A stretch of DNA of 64,000 nt from Toxoplasma gondii ME49 (lineage: Eukaryota; Apicomplexa; Conoidasida; Eucoccidiorida; Sarcocystidae), in the NCBI RefSeq assembly GCF_000006565.2, contig NC_031472.1, forward strand, positions 1,978,227 to 2,042,226, in the 5' to 3' direction. Both the position numbers and the translations under genes were made by a program. Shown in pieces: positions 26,483 through 39,300 of the stretch. How positions within the stretch are numbered: the stretch's first letter is position 1; the number at the start of each line of letters is the position of its first letter. The notes beneath the pieces were generated by a model, which was not told the origin of the DNA, ran no database searches, and saw nothing but the letters and a program-made list of their open reading frames with translations.

Positions 26483-29400
26483 GTTTCGAATCGCAGGAAA
26501 GAGTGGCGTGGCCCCATCGGAAACCCGGAAAACCGTATCTCGCCTGTCTCCTCTCTATGTTATCTGGAGACAAAAACGGCTGTGAAAACGGGGACTGCCT
26601 CGGTGATTTTTATTCACATTTGAAATTCCTAAATAGCAAGGAGTCACAGTGGAAAAACAGGCAGAGCTTCGGTGTGTGAGCGACGCGCTTGTCTTGACAG
26701 GATTCCGGAGTTCGCCGAGAGCATCACCCTCCGGCCTCCGAATGAGAGACAGAGGAGCAGAGGGCCGCGAAGCATTCAACGTAGGTAAACCCGTCTTACT
26801 CAACCAGGAGAACAAATCGACAGCAGCATGATTCGTTTAAAACGTGACCACTTTTTCGGCAATAGGGGAAAAAGAAAGACGACGGGAGATGCAATCATCC
26901 GGCAGAAATCGCACACCTGGGAAAAGAAGATACTAGAAACATCTGCTGGTCTGCGCGTATACTGCCTTCTTTCAAAGGAGCGAGGAACAGATCTCTTGAG
27001 CGCAAGGTGAATTTAGCGAAAACCAAAATGGCGTTTTTCTTTCACAGAGGGCGACCTGAATGGGAAAGTGCACTCTTGTCGTCATATAAGGTAATAACGC
27101 TTCTGCGAAAGCTGCTGATCAGGTGAGAACAGCACTCTCCAGGCGTGTCCCGGTGAATGGGCAGGTTAAGCCAACACAGTTTCTCGAATGTCGACAAAGG
27201 GTGCATAACTGCGAAAGGTGTCGACACAGTTCTATTCACATACGCATGCGAGCCTTGTAAATGGAAAGAAAGAACTGCGACCCTCTGTCCGTTCAGCCCC
27301 GACTTCTCATTGACGGAGTAAGGAAGAACAAGTATGATAACCCAGGCTAGGCAACGTCAGTTACAGAATGGAAACGACATCATGCTGCCTTCGTATTTAT
27401 TAAGGGCATTAACGACGGCCAGAGACGTGGATGGTAGTAGACTTGCAGTTTCCGGTTTTTGACACTGTCGGGATTGGAGATCTCGAGGATTCCCAATAAT
27501 CGACAATGGATGAGTCTGCACGGCTCGTTGGACGTAATCCATCTTCAAGAACGAAAGGGGAAGGGAATGAAGCGACCTCGTTGTAGAAACACATGACGTG
27601 AGACCGCGGATACAAAGGGTCACACTGTCCCCTGCAACGTCAATGGCAAATTCACGAGTTTATCTATTTCGAGTGTGAGAGTTGTAAGCTGAACATTCGA
27701 GGCCTATTTGTACAACCGTTGGGCAGCTGAGGTAGTAGTGCTGAGACATACCGACTTCTCAGACATCACGCAAAGTGTACAACGCGGAACAGCCACTGTA
27801 TAAGGAAATTCCGGTGTCACTTTGTCTTTCAACGGCTAAACAGCTCGCAGACACTCCCGCGGAGCTGAGGCACATTGAAAAAGTCTCAAGTTGCTCCAGG
27901 GAGAGTTACAGAAATCTAGGCTTTCAAAGGAATCTAATCACCGACAACCTGAAGCTCCGGCGAACCCGGTACACCTCAGTCATATGAACTTTCAATGACT
28001 TAGTAGTGTGCCTTGCCACTCCTCAACTTGGGGCTGAGGCCGCCCGACAACGCCACGGCAGGTTACTCGGTCCAGTTTCCAGTCTGTTTCTTTGCGTCTG
28101 CGGGACGCGTCTTCTGCTCTCCCTTCTGCTCTCCGCAGTTGCATGTAACGCTTCTCTTGCGATGAACGGTCACATTATTCGAGTCTGTATACTTCTCTAC
28201 TAAAAGCTCGTTTTCACCTTCTCTTTCCTTGGAGTAAACGGTGAATCTCAGTTTTTGTGGGGGTTCTTATCTCTGCCACACCATTGGTTACCCTGGTGTC
28301 AGGAAAGTTTACTCTGCTATTACGGGGGAACTACAATCGAGCGCCTGCCCGTGTCCGCGTGATACTCGCGATCCCAGTGCATGCATTTCCAACATATTCC
28401 ATATCTAGGTTTCGATGGTGAAAATATGAGTCTTGGGTGCTCACTACCCTTGATGAAACGGGTCTCTTTGCTAGTCCCTTGCAAGCGACATGGGCTGCGT
28501 TCCGGTATACCTACAGTGGAAGGTCTACAGGTATTCCTGTGAATAAAACGTTCCCGAAATTCATTTCCACTCTTTCAGGCCGCGGAAGAGCCGTGTTGTC
28601 CCCTCCGTCGCTTGTTTGTTTGCACCATTGTTTCTCTGTTTCTCACCGGTGAGAGCTTTCTCCACCTTCTATGCACACAACATAACATAAGTAAGGTTAC
28701 ACGAGAGACCAGGCCCCGCCTTGTTTGTGTCGGAAGCAAATCAGACAGATCTTGAAGTGGTTTTCTCCTCATTTTCCGCTTCATTGCGCTCGATAAGGAA
28801 TCCAGGGGGTCTTCCTCTCCTGCATAAGACTCTCACCGAGAAATCGAGACAGGCTCCCCAGCAAACCGCTCTGACATTCAGGAATGGGGTCTCTGTCCTC
28901 ATTTCATCTGTCCTGCAGACCCTGAAAGAGTCCAAAAAGAGACGGTGAAGCCTTAGGAGGCGAATGCATTGGAGTGCCAGTGAGTATGTACAAATGCCCT
29001 GGCCACCTGGGTCCGCCGCCCCGAGTGTGTCTGCGAGATCCAACTTCCCCTGCAACGCGCATGCGCCTTGCATGTAGTTCTGACTGGAAAATGTGTAGCT
29101 CCAACCTCTGTGGTGAGCGATGCTTTCGCGAACAGGGTGGATGGTGAGCAGAAAAGCCCAGGAAAAGACCGCCTGGTCATTTGCGTCTGCTTTGCCGCCG
29201 CACACATGCAGCGAAAAACGGGGTTGCATGCGGGAACAGCTCCATCGGTGAAAACAGCTTGGTTGCTGAACCGTTTCTCTCCGTCTTTTCCCTGCCTGGT
29301 CACGTTCTCGGTCTGACCGCTTTTCCCAGGAATTGAAGCCGCGTACCGAAAACACTCGAAAGGTAAAGAGCTCCTTTTTTGGCGATTCTGTCCAGTACGA

Positions 29401-30354
29401 CGTTTTCGTGAGCCATAACGGAACACTCGGGATCGTCGAACGTAGAGGGATTAGAACTTGCTGCTCTTTCTTCCTCCTGAGGGGTTCTTCCGTTTTTCTT
29501 GTTTGCAGTTGCACCTCTTCTGGAAGTCCCCCTTCGATGCATTCGTTCATCCAGTCCGTGTACCGACGTCGTCTTTCTTTCCTTGCGTTTAACGTGTATC
29601 GCTGAAGGTCGCCTGTCCAGGTTTTCCCTGTGGGGCATGCCTCTCTTTTCCAGTTGTTCTGTGTTTCCGACCCGCTAAACAAACTGTTTCTGTGTTTAGT
29701 GGATGCTTCTGCATTTGCCTCGCCTCTGACCGTCCAGAGTCCCGTCCACTATACCCCAGTTTCCTCCCGCGCCAGACGGTCTCTGTCTCCCGCTGCGGTC
29801 CTTGCGCTACTCTGCAGAGCGTTCCACCGCAGGTGGAGCGCTTTCCGGGAGAAAAACTTTTGCGTCCATCGATTCTCGAATCCTCACATGTGCGTTCTGG
29901 TGCACACGGGGGCTTTCTGCATACCGTTCTTTGCCCAATACGGGTGACGGATATCGGCGAGGACGTCCTCATCCGTCCACCTTCACCTCATCTCGACGTC
30001 TCGCCTCTGTCTCTTTCTGCATCGCATCTCTCGCTCCGCGTTCGTGTCTTTTGGACGCAGGTACACTAGGTTTTGTGTTTCGCCGTCAGTTGGTTCTTCT
30101 TTCCTGTCTGCAAGTTTCCTTCTTGCTGTTTCTTTCTGCCCTTGGTCTCCTCTCTGCCCTCCTTTCCAGAGAATACGAGCACCGGTTCTCTCTCTCTGTT
30201 TTTCCCCCGTCTCTTCTCCTCTCGCAAGACCAGTTTGAGTGCCGCGGGGCAGGTGCGTTTCGCGTACGTTCTCACTTGTCGTTCGTTCCTCTCGTTCGTT
30301 CTGGGTCGTTGCGCTTCACCTCCTTCCGCCTCTTGTTCCTCTCTCCTCGTCAAG
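26483..30354. other. Divergent intergenic region and Snu114 5' leader
   Basis: About 3.9 kb between head-to-head genes. The final 700 bases or so (about 29640-30354) are pyrimidine-rich on the plus strand and probably include the Snu114 5' UTR. A minus-strand open frame at 28741-29682 is long, but it starts at a non-ATG codon and has no family motifs, so I do not call it. I see no RNA gene. Confidence 0.5.
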
Positions 30355-33300
30355 ATGGACGGCGCAAATTTGTACGACGAGTTTGGGAACTACATCGGCC
30401 CGGAGCTGGGGGAAGACGAAGAGAGTGAAGGTGAAGAGGAGGAGGTGGATCGCCCCCTGCCGGTCGTCGAAGAGGAGACAGATCGGAGCGTCGCCGTTCG
30501 CGGCTTGGTGTCTATCGGCGAAGAGGAGTCGACTGCGGCCGCCGTCGTCCCTCACGAACTCAAGAAGTACTATCCAGATCACGCGGAAGTGTATCCGGAG
30601 GCCGACACCGTGGTCCAGGAAGAAGATACGCAGCCGATTACGCAGCCGATCATTGCGCCAGTGTCGACGGCGGACTTTGACCTGTTGGAGAAGCAGCTCC
30701 CCGTCACCTCTTTCTCCTTCGACTACCTCGCGTCCCTCATGTTCCAACCTGAGAGCATTCGCAGCGTGTGTCTCCTCGGTCACCTCCATTCCGGGAAGAC
30801 GACGTTCCTCGACATGCTCGTGGAGGAGACGCACCATCCACCTCACAACAGCCGCCGGTCTGCGCCTGCGCGCATGGCAAAACGCTACACAGACTCGCGG
30901 AAAGACGAGCAGCAGCGGGCGCTCTCGATCAAGGCCTCGCCCATGTCCCTTGTCCTCCAAAGCAGCAGATACAAAAACTTCCTCTTCAACATCTTCGACA
31001 CACCCGGCCATGTCAACTTCAACGACGAGTGCTGCGCGGCGATGCGACTTTGCGACGGCGCCATCATCGTCATCGATGCTCTCGAGGGAGTCATGAGCAA
31101 CACTGACCGGCTCCTACGCCATGCAGTCGAGGAACAACTCGACATCGTCGTCGTGATCAATAAACTCGATCGGCTTATTCTCGAGTTGAGACTCCCCCCG
31201 GCAGACGCGTACCACAAAATCCGACACACCCTTGAAGAGGTACGCTCCGAGAAGGGGAAGGAGGCGGAAGAGGATGCCTGCTAGAGCAACAGATGAGAGA
31301 CAGCGTATCGGCGACGAGACAGGACAGAAGAAGGAAGCGCACTTGAGCCACAGGAGGGGGAGAAGAGAAAAAAGAGATCCGAAAACGTCCAGTTGAGGAA
31401 AAAAAGAAATCGAACCATTCTTTCACACAAACAATGGTGCACAGCTACGTTTTATGCGTTCATTGCTTCTTCTCCCTCCGCTGTCTTGAAAATACCCAAC
31501 TGGGTGTATGTGTTCGTGTACTTTCACAAGTATGTTTGGCTGTGCGTTTGTTTGTTTGTATGTATGTGTCTCTCTGTATCTATCTACATGTATCTACATC
31601 TATCTACATCAATGTATACCTGTGTCTATCTATATCTTTTTGTGCATACTCTGTATGTATCGCTCCTTTTCTCTCACTGCTTTTGAGTCGGCGTATGCAT
31701 GAAGTCTCTGTTTCTTCTTTGGATGTGCGTTTCTCTGCGTCGGTGTGCCGTATTGGTTTGTAACTCCCGTGGCTGCTTCATCTCTATCTGCGGCGAAGTT
31801 TCTTGGAGGGACCGCGTTCTTTCTCTTGAGAATTTGCAGCAAAATACCTGTTTCCCCGCTCTCTTCTTTGCGGTTCTATCTTTCTGTCTCGCATCCGCGT
31901 CCTCGCTCAGATGCTTGCCTGGCCTCGTCCATCGTTTTTCTTCTAGCCACTGCCGCCTCCCTCTGTGTCGGCTCACAGGTGAACAGCATTTTGGAGCAGG
32001 TCTGCGAAGTCCGCGGTCGCAAGCCGATCGTGATTTCTCCCTTGAACAACAACGTATTGTTTGCCATGGGGCAGTTTGGGCTGATTTTCTCGACGAGATC
32101 GTTTGCCAAGCTGCACATCGACAACTACCACCCGGACAGAAAGGCACATGGACCGAGACTGCCTGGAGAGCCAGCGAGTGTGGAGGCCGAGCGCACCCCG
32201 TTCCCTTCCGTCGAAGTGTTTGAGCAAGCTCTGTGGGGGGATCTCTGGATCCATCCTGAAACGAGAAAAGTCGTTGACAAACCTCCTTTCTCTGTATGCA
32301 GCTCACCTCGTCCCTCACACAAGTCTTCACATCAACGTATTACACATACGCATCTCTGCACAGGGATATAGGCACCCAGATGCTTATATATATATACATA
32401 TATCTATATATATGCATGTATGTGTATGCCTGTGCATATCTATGTATGTATGTTTATATAGATGTATGTATGTGCTTGTGGGATCGTGTAGGAGCTGCTT
32501 GTTAGTGTGGAGATAGGTAACTACATGCGTAGGGTAAATATTCGGCTATGTACACACACGCGCGCGCTCTTATATTTACATTGATGCCACTGTTCATACG
32601 TAGGTTTTCGTATCAGACAAGTGTCTTGGCTTGCACATGCCGAGAATGGTGGAACGAGCTCGGCTGATGCAGTTTCGTTTTAGGACGTCATGCTTGTGAA
32701 ATTTGTGATTCACCTCGACCCGGTCTGCGGTGTTGCCTCTTTCGGACTTCGTCGCGTTCACTGATGTCTCGGATTCCCCTTTTCGGTGTCTCCGCGTTTC
32801 CGGGGGAGAGCGGGTGAGGCGGGATTTGACATGGTCGAGATAGACACACGCGCATGCAGTTGGTACGCCGACTCTCCCGCGTTTGGGGAGCTGGTCGAGA
32901 AAGTTGCGGTACAGGAATGGAAGCTTCATTTCGAAGTCAGAGAGAACGAAGCCTCTAGGACACTGAGTCTGACTCCAATGATGAGATGCAGACAACGCAG
33001 TTCTTCATGATAACCTGGGTATAAAGCCGACTATCACCCTTGCTCCACTCACGCTTCTCGACTTGTATGTGCGGACTTCGATCTGCGACTTCTTTCTTGC
33101 CCTGCATGCTTTCATCCCTTTTTTCTTCTCTTCTCCCCGCCACTATATTCGCTCTTTGTTTTCCTTTGGTCTTCTGCCCCAGTGTTCTCCTCTTTCACTG
33201 TCGTCTGGTGCGTTGTTCTCTCTCCCCTGTCAACGGCTGCTCGTTGCCCATTGAGTTGCTTTGTTCCTCTGTCCTCAGGACGCACCGAGAACTTTCGTGG

Positions 33301-36300
33301 AATTCATCATGGAACCGCTCTACAAACTCGTGGCGCATGTTGTCGCCGAGGAACAACCGACACTGCAGCCTACGTTGGAGGAAGTAGGCGATGAGATTTC
33401 TTTGCTACCTTTTGGAAGTACACCGCTTTTCGAGAGATCAACATATACTGCGGAGCTGTGCAAGGACGCAAAACCGCTGTTTCGGGACTACATGGAAAAA
33501 AATGTAGCTATATATATATATATATATATGTATATCTAAATAAAGGCACATAAATGCATAGACTCTTCCGGATACTTATTCGCCACGTATGCCTCTACAC
33601 ACAAGCAAGAAGTGGATATGCGAGGAGAGTGAGTCACGCGATTTGCTGGAGCTCTGTGTCAAAGAAGGCGCTTTCGTTGTTCTCTAGTTTCTGGAGGTCG
33701 CGTGTCTCTTTCGCTTTTGCAGAAGGGTGTGAAGACTGTAAAACGTGAGGCTGTGTGCGAATTCACTTCCGTGAGAAAGTCGGCTCTTCACAGGTTTTTC
33801 CTCGATGAGTCTTTTCTTCGCTGTCCTTGGTTTCTCCCTGGAGAGACGCGTCGCTGGTTCGCTTTTTGATTCAAATCTCCGAATTGTCTTCGCCTCTCTG
33901 CATGATACAGCTCGGAATCTACCTCAAAAAGGACGACTACAAACTAGACAGTCGAACGCTTTTGAAGAAGGTCTTGTCCCAGTTCTTCGGCGATGCCAGG
34001 TATTCGTTTTTTCCTCTGAACGCGCTCCGATTCCTCTTTCCCTTCTCTACCTTTTCGTTTTCTCTGCCTCTTCTCGTCCTCTTTTTCTCTGCTGTCAGCA
34101 TGTTGCTTTCGGAACGTTGCTGCCGCCAACAGCGGTGTCTGGGCCGTCCTTAGTAATGTTGAGGGCAGAGGTCGAGCCTTAAAAAATGTGCGATCGAGAA
34201 ACCTCTGGATACGCCTCATGGTGTCCACGCGCGGGGACAGTCACAATCGTCTGTGCCGTGCATGGAGAAGCCGTAGCAGATAAACGGCCCTGCTTTATCC
34301 TCACGAAATAACGCATGCGTCTGCATGGATTCATTTGCCGATACGCGCGGTCGACAAAAAAGGCGACGCTGCACCTACGCGTTGTGTCCCAGTCAACCCA
34401 CAAGACACACACAAGTGCATTTGCGTACTCCTGCGTCCTTGCATTCACATGTATAAATGCGCGTCTGTATACTCTTCTATGTGTGTGCGTACGCCTATCG
34501 ATATGCGTTTCTCTGCGTCTCTCGATCTGCGTAGATTTCTGTCCACGGGGGTGTGGAGCCTAGAACTTTGAACAGTTGAAAATGGGATGTAGACTCTGAT
34601 GTTCCTTTTTCTGAAGTTCCTTTTTCTTTCCACCGACTGCGGCGCGTCTGGCGTGCAGCGCCCTCGTGGACACGGTTATTGAGGCGGTGCCCGATCCGAA
34701 GACGAATGCTCCAAAGAAGACGAAGCAGCTCTACACAGGCAATCAGGTAAGGCTTTCTTCTCTCCCTCGCAAGGAAGAATTCAACGTGCATCCTGTGACT
34801 CGTCCGTTGTCAAACTGCCGCTGTTGTGTTTGCGGCCGACGCCAAACGCCCGTGTTCTTCATGGCGTCTCATGTCCCCGTGATGTTCTTGATAAACGCCA
34901 GTTCTGCTTAAACTGAAGAGTGGAGGAAGTTCAAACAGAGCAAGGACTGACTCTCGTCGTCTGTGCGTCCAAGGTGGAACTCCGATAGATAGTTCAGACA
35001 TTCCAGAAGGAGAATCAGGAGGAGAATAAGAATGAACTCAAGAAACAGATGAAGCTGGAGATCGACAGACAGATTAACGGGAGATTCGGGAGTAGAATAA
35101 GGCGGAGATTGACGGGGGGATCAAGGGGAGATTGAGGGGGGGATTAAGGGGAGATTGAGGGGGAGATTAAGGGGAGATTGAGGAGGAAACCAAGGACATT
35201 GAGGGAAAGATCAAGGTGCAGATCTAGCTCGATCAAGGAAGTCAAAAGAGCTTCCACGCTGTCTGAGCTGCCTGTGGACGCGCTCAAAAGATATTCGAAA
35301 GAATTTGGATCTTTTCCGTGATTTAAGGAATGTAACGGTGCCCACGTGTGCTTGGCGCCGTCTTTGCAGGAAGGCCGCGTGGCAGAAGACATGAAGACTC
35401 TCGACAGCGAGAGCGACGTTCTGATGATTTATTCGACGAAGAACTACCACCGCCCAAACAACTTTCACTCTTTCGATGTCCTCGGCCGAGTCATGTCCGG
35501 CACAGTCTACAAAGGGCAGCGCGTGAAAGTGAGATACGCAGAGTTTTCTCGGAAACGGAGGTCGGAGAACTTCAGCAACGGGAAGATGAACATAGTTCTG
35601 GACAGTGAATCGCTCAGCGTCACCCTTCGTCGTTCTGCTGCATACATTTGTTTCCTCGTGGCTTTTTCCCTCGTATTCAACAGCGGCCTGGATTGCCTCT
35701 GCTTCCCTCTGCTGCAAGTGTCTGCATCGCGTGCTCTGGATCTTCCTGCGTTTCCGTTTTCAGGTTTTAGGCGAAGCGTTTAGTCTCGACGACGACGAAG
35801 ACATGGTGATTCGAGACATCACTCACTTGTGGGTTCTGGAGGGACGGTACCGTGTCGAGGTCAGCCACGTTCCGGCGGGGAACTGGGTTTTGATTGGCGG
35901 TGTTGATCTGTCGGTCCTGAAAACGTCGACGATCACGAACGTAGACCACTCTGAGGAAGTCGAGATTTTCTCGCCGCTGCTCTTCAACTCGGTCCCCGTC
36001 ATCAAGGTGGCGTGCGAGCCTCTCCAGCCTTCGGAACTCCCGAAAATGCTCGAGGTAGGCGAGGAAAGAGTCGCGAACGTGAGCGTGGATGCGGATACAG
36101 TCCACGAACGGCGGAAGCAGCTTTGGGGTGCTGGGAACTCTGTCGGAGAAGCCAAGCTTCAGAACGAGCGTTCGTTGACCAAACGCGGTGAAGGGGGGAG
36201 GCAGTCAACGGGGTGCAGTGTCGTCTCGACCGCACGCGGGTGTCTGTACAGCGGACAGACGACCTCAGAGGTCGGTATCTTGTCGAAAGAGCTTGCCAGC

Positions 36301-39300
36301 GTAGAGGAGAAAAGGGAGACGGCGTGAGGTGGTGGGGAGGTCACTTCGGCAAATAGCGAGAAGGGGAACCCAGTGAAAAAGGACCAGAAGGGTGTGTGAC
36401 GAGGGGCTTCACAAATCGACGCTCGATTCCACTTTGCTCACTGCTCTTGACACGGGGGTCGTGAAGACCTCAAGAGAACTTGGAGCCTGTCAGGAAATGC
36501 CTTCTTCAAGATCGACACCCGAGGTCCTACTGGTGACACAGAGAGAGGCGGTCGCGAGCGAGAAGCTCGGGGACAGAAGAAGACGGGATGCGGCGAGAAC
36601 GTCGAGAAATCAAAGTCTTAGTAGAAGACTGTTCCTCGCGTCCTCTTTACGCTGCTGGTTGCTTAACATGGAAGAGTACAGTTTCGCCCATCCCTTGTCC
36701 GCCTTCTCGCTCTTCTCTTGGCATCTCTTTTTCGCATTTCTCATCTTGCACGCTCGTGTGCGTCGCGTCTTCTTCATCGCCGCGACCTCGCGTGCGAGTT
36801 GCCCAGTTGTCCTGGGTTCACATGTCTCTCGTCCGTTTGTTTCTTCAGCTTGTCGCAGAGACTTCTCTTTCTTGAGTCTTGTCTCCTCCAGGGCTTTGTC
36901 TTCTCGAAAGACTGCTCTTTCGTGAGAGCTGACTCGGCCTTTCGATTTGCGCGAAGACTTGTCCTGCTCAACTGCTCAACTGGCTGCTGGCACTCAGCAC
37001 AAGCGTTCCTTGAAACGTCTCCAGAGTGCTCGGCGGACGCAGGGGACCGGTCCAGCTCTGCGGCTGCGTTTCTGCAGTTCGGTCGTGATCGGGACTTTGC
37101 TTCGTCGACTCTGTCTCTGCGCGTTGTGCAGGCGCTGCGCCGCATCGACAAGTCGTATCCGATCTCTCGAACGCGCGTCGAGGAAAGTGGAGAACACGTA
37201 ATTTTGGGGACGGGGGAAATGTATCTGGACTGCGTGTTGCACGACTTACGGAAGCTGTACGGAGACTTGGAGTTGAAAGTCGCGGACCCAGTCGTCCAGT
37301 TCTGCGAAACTGTCGTCGAGTCGTCTGCCCTCAAGTGCTTTGCGGAGACGCCCAACAAGAAAAACAAGATCTACATGCTCGCCGAGCCCCTCGACAAACA
37401 AATCGGCGAGGACATCGAGAAAGGACTCGTCTCTGACAGATGGGAGACGCGGTACGGAAAGAAACAACGCCCCACTAACGGAGGACGGATCTCAAAGAGG
37501 ACACCCAGTTCTCGAGTGCCATAGATCGTTTGCCGCTCCTCTGCGTTTTTGCGTCTGCGCTGGCGTTCCGGAGCTTGGGTCTTGGGAGCGATGGCACTCT
37601 GAGACGCCGTCTCCGTGGAAAGCGAACGACCGCCGGCATGAGCCAGTCTCGCGGCTGTCTCGGTTGCTGGGATTTCCTGATCGTCAGGCCGCGTTTTTTT
37701 CGTGCAGTGATGTCGCCTGAAAAGAGTCGCGTGCGTCGGTCACATAGAGAGGCCGGCGCCCCGTGGTCGTTGTCTCTCTCTTCTTATTTGTCTTCGTCTT
37801 TCTCCCTGTCGCTCTTCTTCGTCTCTTCCTCGTTCTCGTTATCTTTCTTTTCCGTCCACCTTCTTCTTTCGTTCCATCTCGTCCTCCCCTCAACTCTCTC
37901 TTTCTCGACTCTTTCTCTCTCTTTCTCGACTCTCTCTCTCTTTCTCGACTCTCTCTCTCTCTTTCTCGACTCTCTCTCTTTCTCGACTCTCTCTCTCTTT
38001 CTCGACTCTCTCTTTCTCGACTCTCTCTCTCTCTTTCTCGACTCTCTCTCTCTTTCTCGACTCTCTCTCTCTTTCTCGACTCTCTCTCTCTCTTTCTCGA
38101 CTCTCTCTCTCTCTTTCTCGACTCTCTCTCTCTTTCTCGACTCTCTCTTTCTCGACTCTCTCTCTCTCTTTCTCGACTCTCTCTCTTTCTCGACTCTCTC
38201 TCGCTCTCTCTTTCTCGACTCTCTCTCTCTCTCTTTCTCGACTCTCTCTCTCTCTTTCTCGACTCTCTCTCTCTCTTTCTCGACTCTCTCTCTCTTTCTC
38301 GACTCTCTCTCGCTCTCTCTTTCTCGACTCTCTCTCTCTCTCTTTCTCGACTCTCTCTCTCTCTTTCTCGACTCTCTCTCTCTTTCTCGACTCTCTCTCT
38401 TTCTCTCCCTTTCTTCCTCCCCCTCCTGCGTCTTGCTCACTGTCTCCGTCACCCGCCATCGCTTCTCTCTCCTTTTTCGTTCAGAGTTCTCGGTGAGCAC
38501 TTCACGAGCAAGTACGGCTGGGATGTGTTGGCTGCTCGATCCATTTGGGCGTTCGGACCGGATGCGAGAGGGCCGAACGTTTTGGTCGACGATACTTTGC
38601 CCAGCGAAGTCGACAAGAATCTCCTTGGCACCGTGCGCGAAAGCATCGTGCAGGGCTTCCAGTGGGCCACCCGCGAGGGTCCCCTGATCGAAGAAAACAT
38701 TCGAAATGTCAAGTTCAAGATCCTCGACGCAGCCATCGCTGCAGACCCCCTCCAGCGCGGCGGCGGACAAGTCATCCCCACAGCGAGGTAAGCCTGTGCA
38801 TGCCGGAAGAGGCAAGAAAGGAAGGAAACAGCTGGAGAGAAGAGTGCATGCAAGAAAGGAAGGAGAGAGCTGGAGAGAAGAGTGCATGCAAGAAAGGAAG
38901 GAGACAGCTGGAGAGAAGAGTCCATGCAAGAAAGGTAGGAGACAGCTGGAGAGAAGAGTCCATGCAAGAAAGGTAGGAGACAGCTGGAGAGAAGAGTGCA
39001 AGCAAGAAAGGAAGGAGACAGCTGGAGAGAACACGGGCAAGAATAGCGAGAGGAGAGCGAGCGGGTCAGAAATCAGAAGGACTCGTCCAAAGTGCACATC
39101 CGTTTGCCGAGAGGCTTTCCAGTCGGGAATCAGACCGTTTTTTAGTCACTCGATGGAGAGAAGACAGGAAGAGATATGGCATGCAAAAGGTAAAGAAAAA
39201 AATGCCGCCTCGAGTGATGACCTGAAGCGATTCTCACTCACAGATGAGAGATGTTTTCTCCTTCCAGACGAGTTGCCTACTCCGCATTGCTGCTGGCCAC

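Noticed and set aside
28741..29682. 313-codon minus-strand open frame upstream of Snu114
   Set aside because: It starts at a non-ATG codon, has no family motifs or convincing splice partners, and lies in the probable 5' leader region.
30316..31011. 231-codon minus-strand frame opposite Snu114 exon 1
   Set aside because: It is a shadow of the strongly conserved GTPase exon.
31508..31702. Tyr/Cys/Val-rich frames over TATC/TGTA-rich sequence in Snu114 intron 1
   Set aside because: They are translations of simple-sequence DNA inside an intron.
37784..39097. Long open frames on both strands over intron 8, rich in Ser/Leu/Phe or Arg/Glu/Ser
   Set aside because: They are translations of the CT-rich minisatellite, and they overlap Snu114 exon 9, which is clearly coding on the plus strand in another frame.
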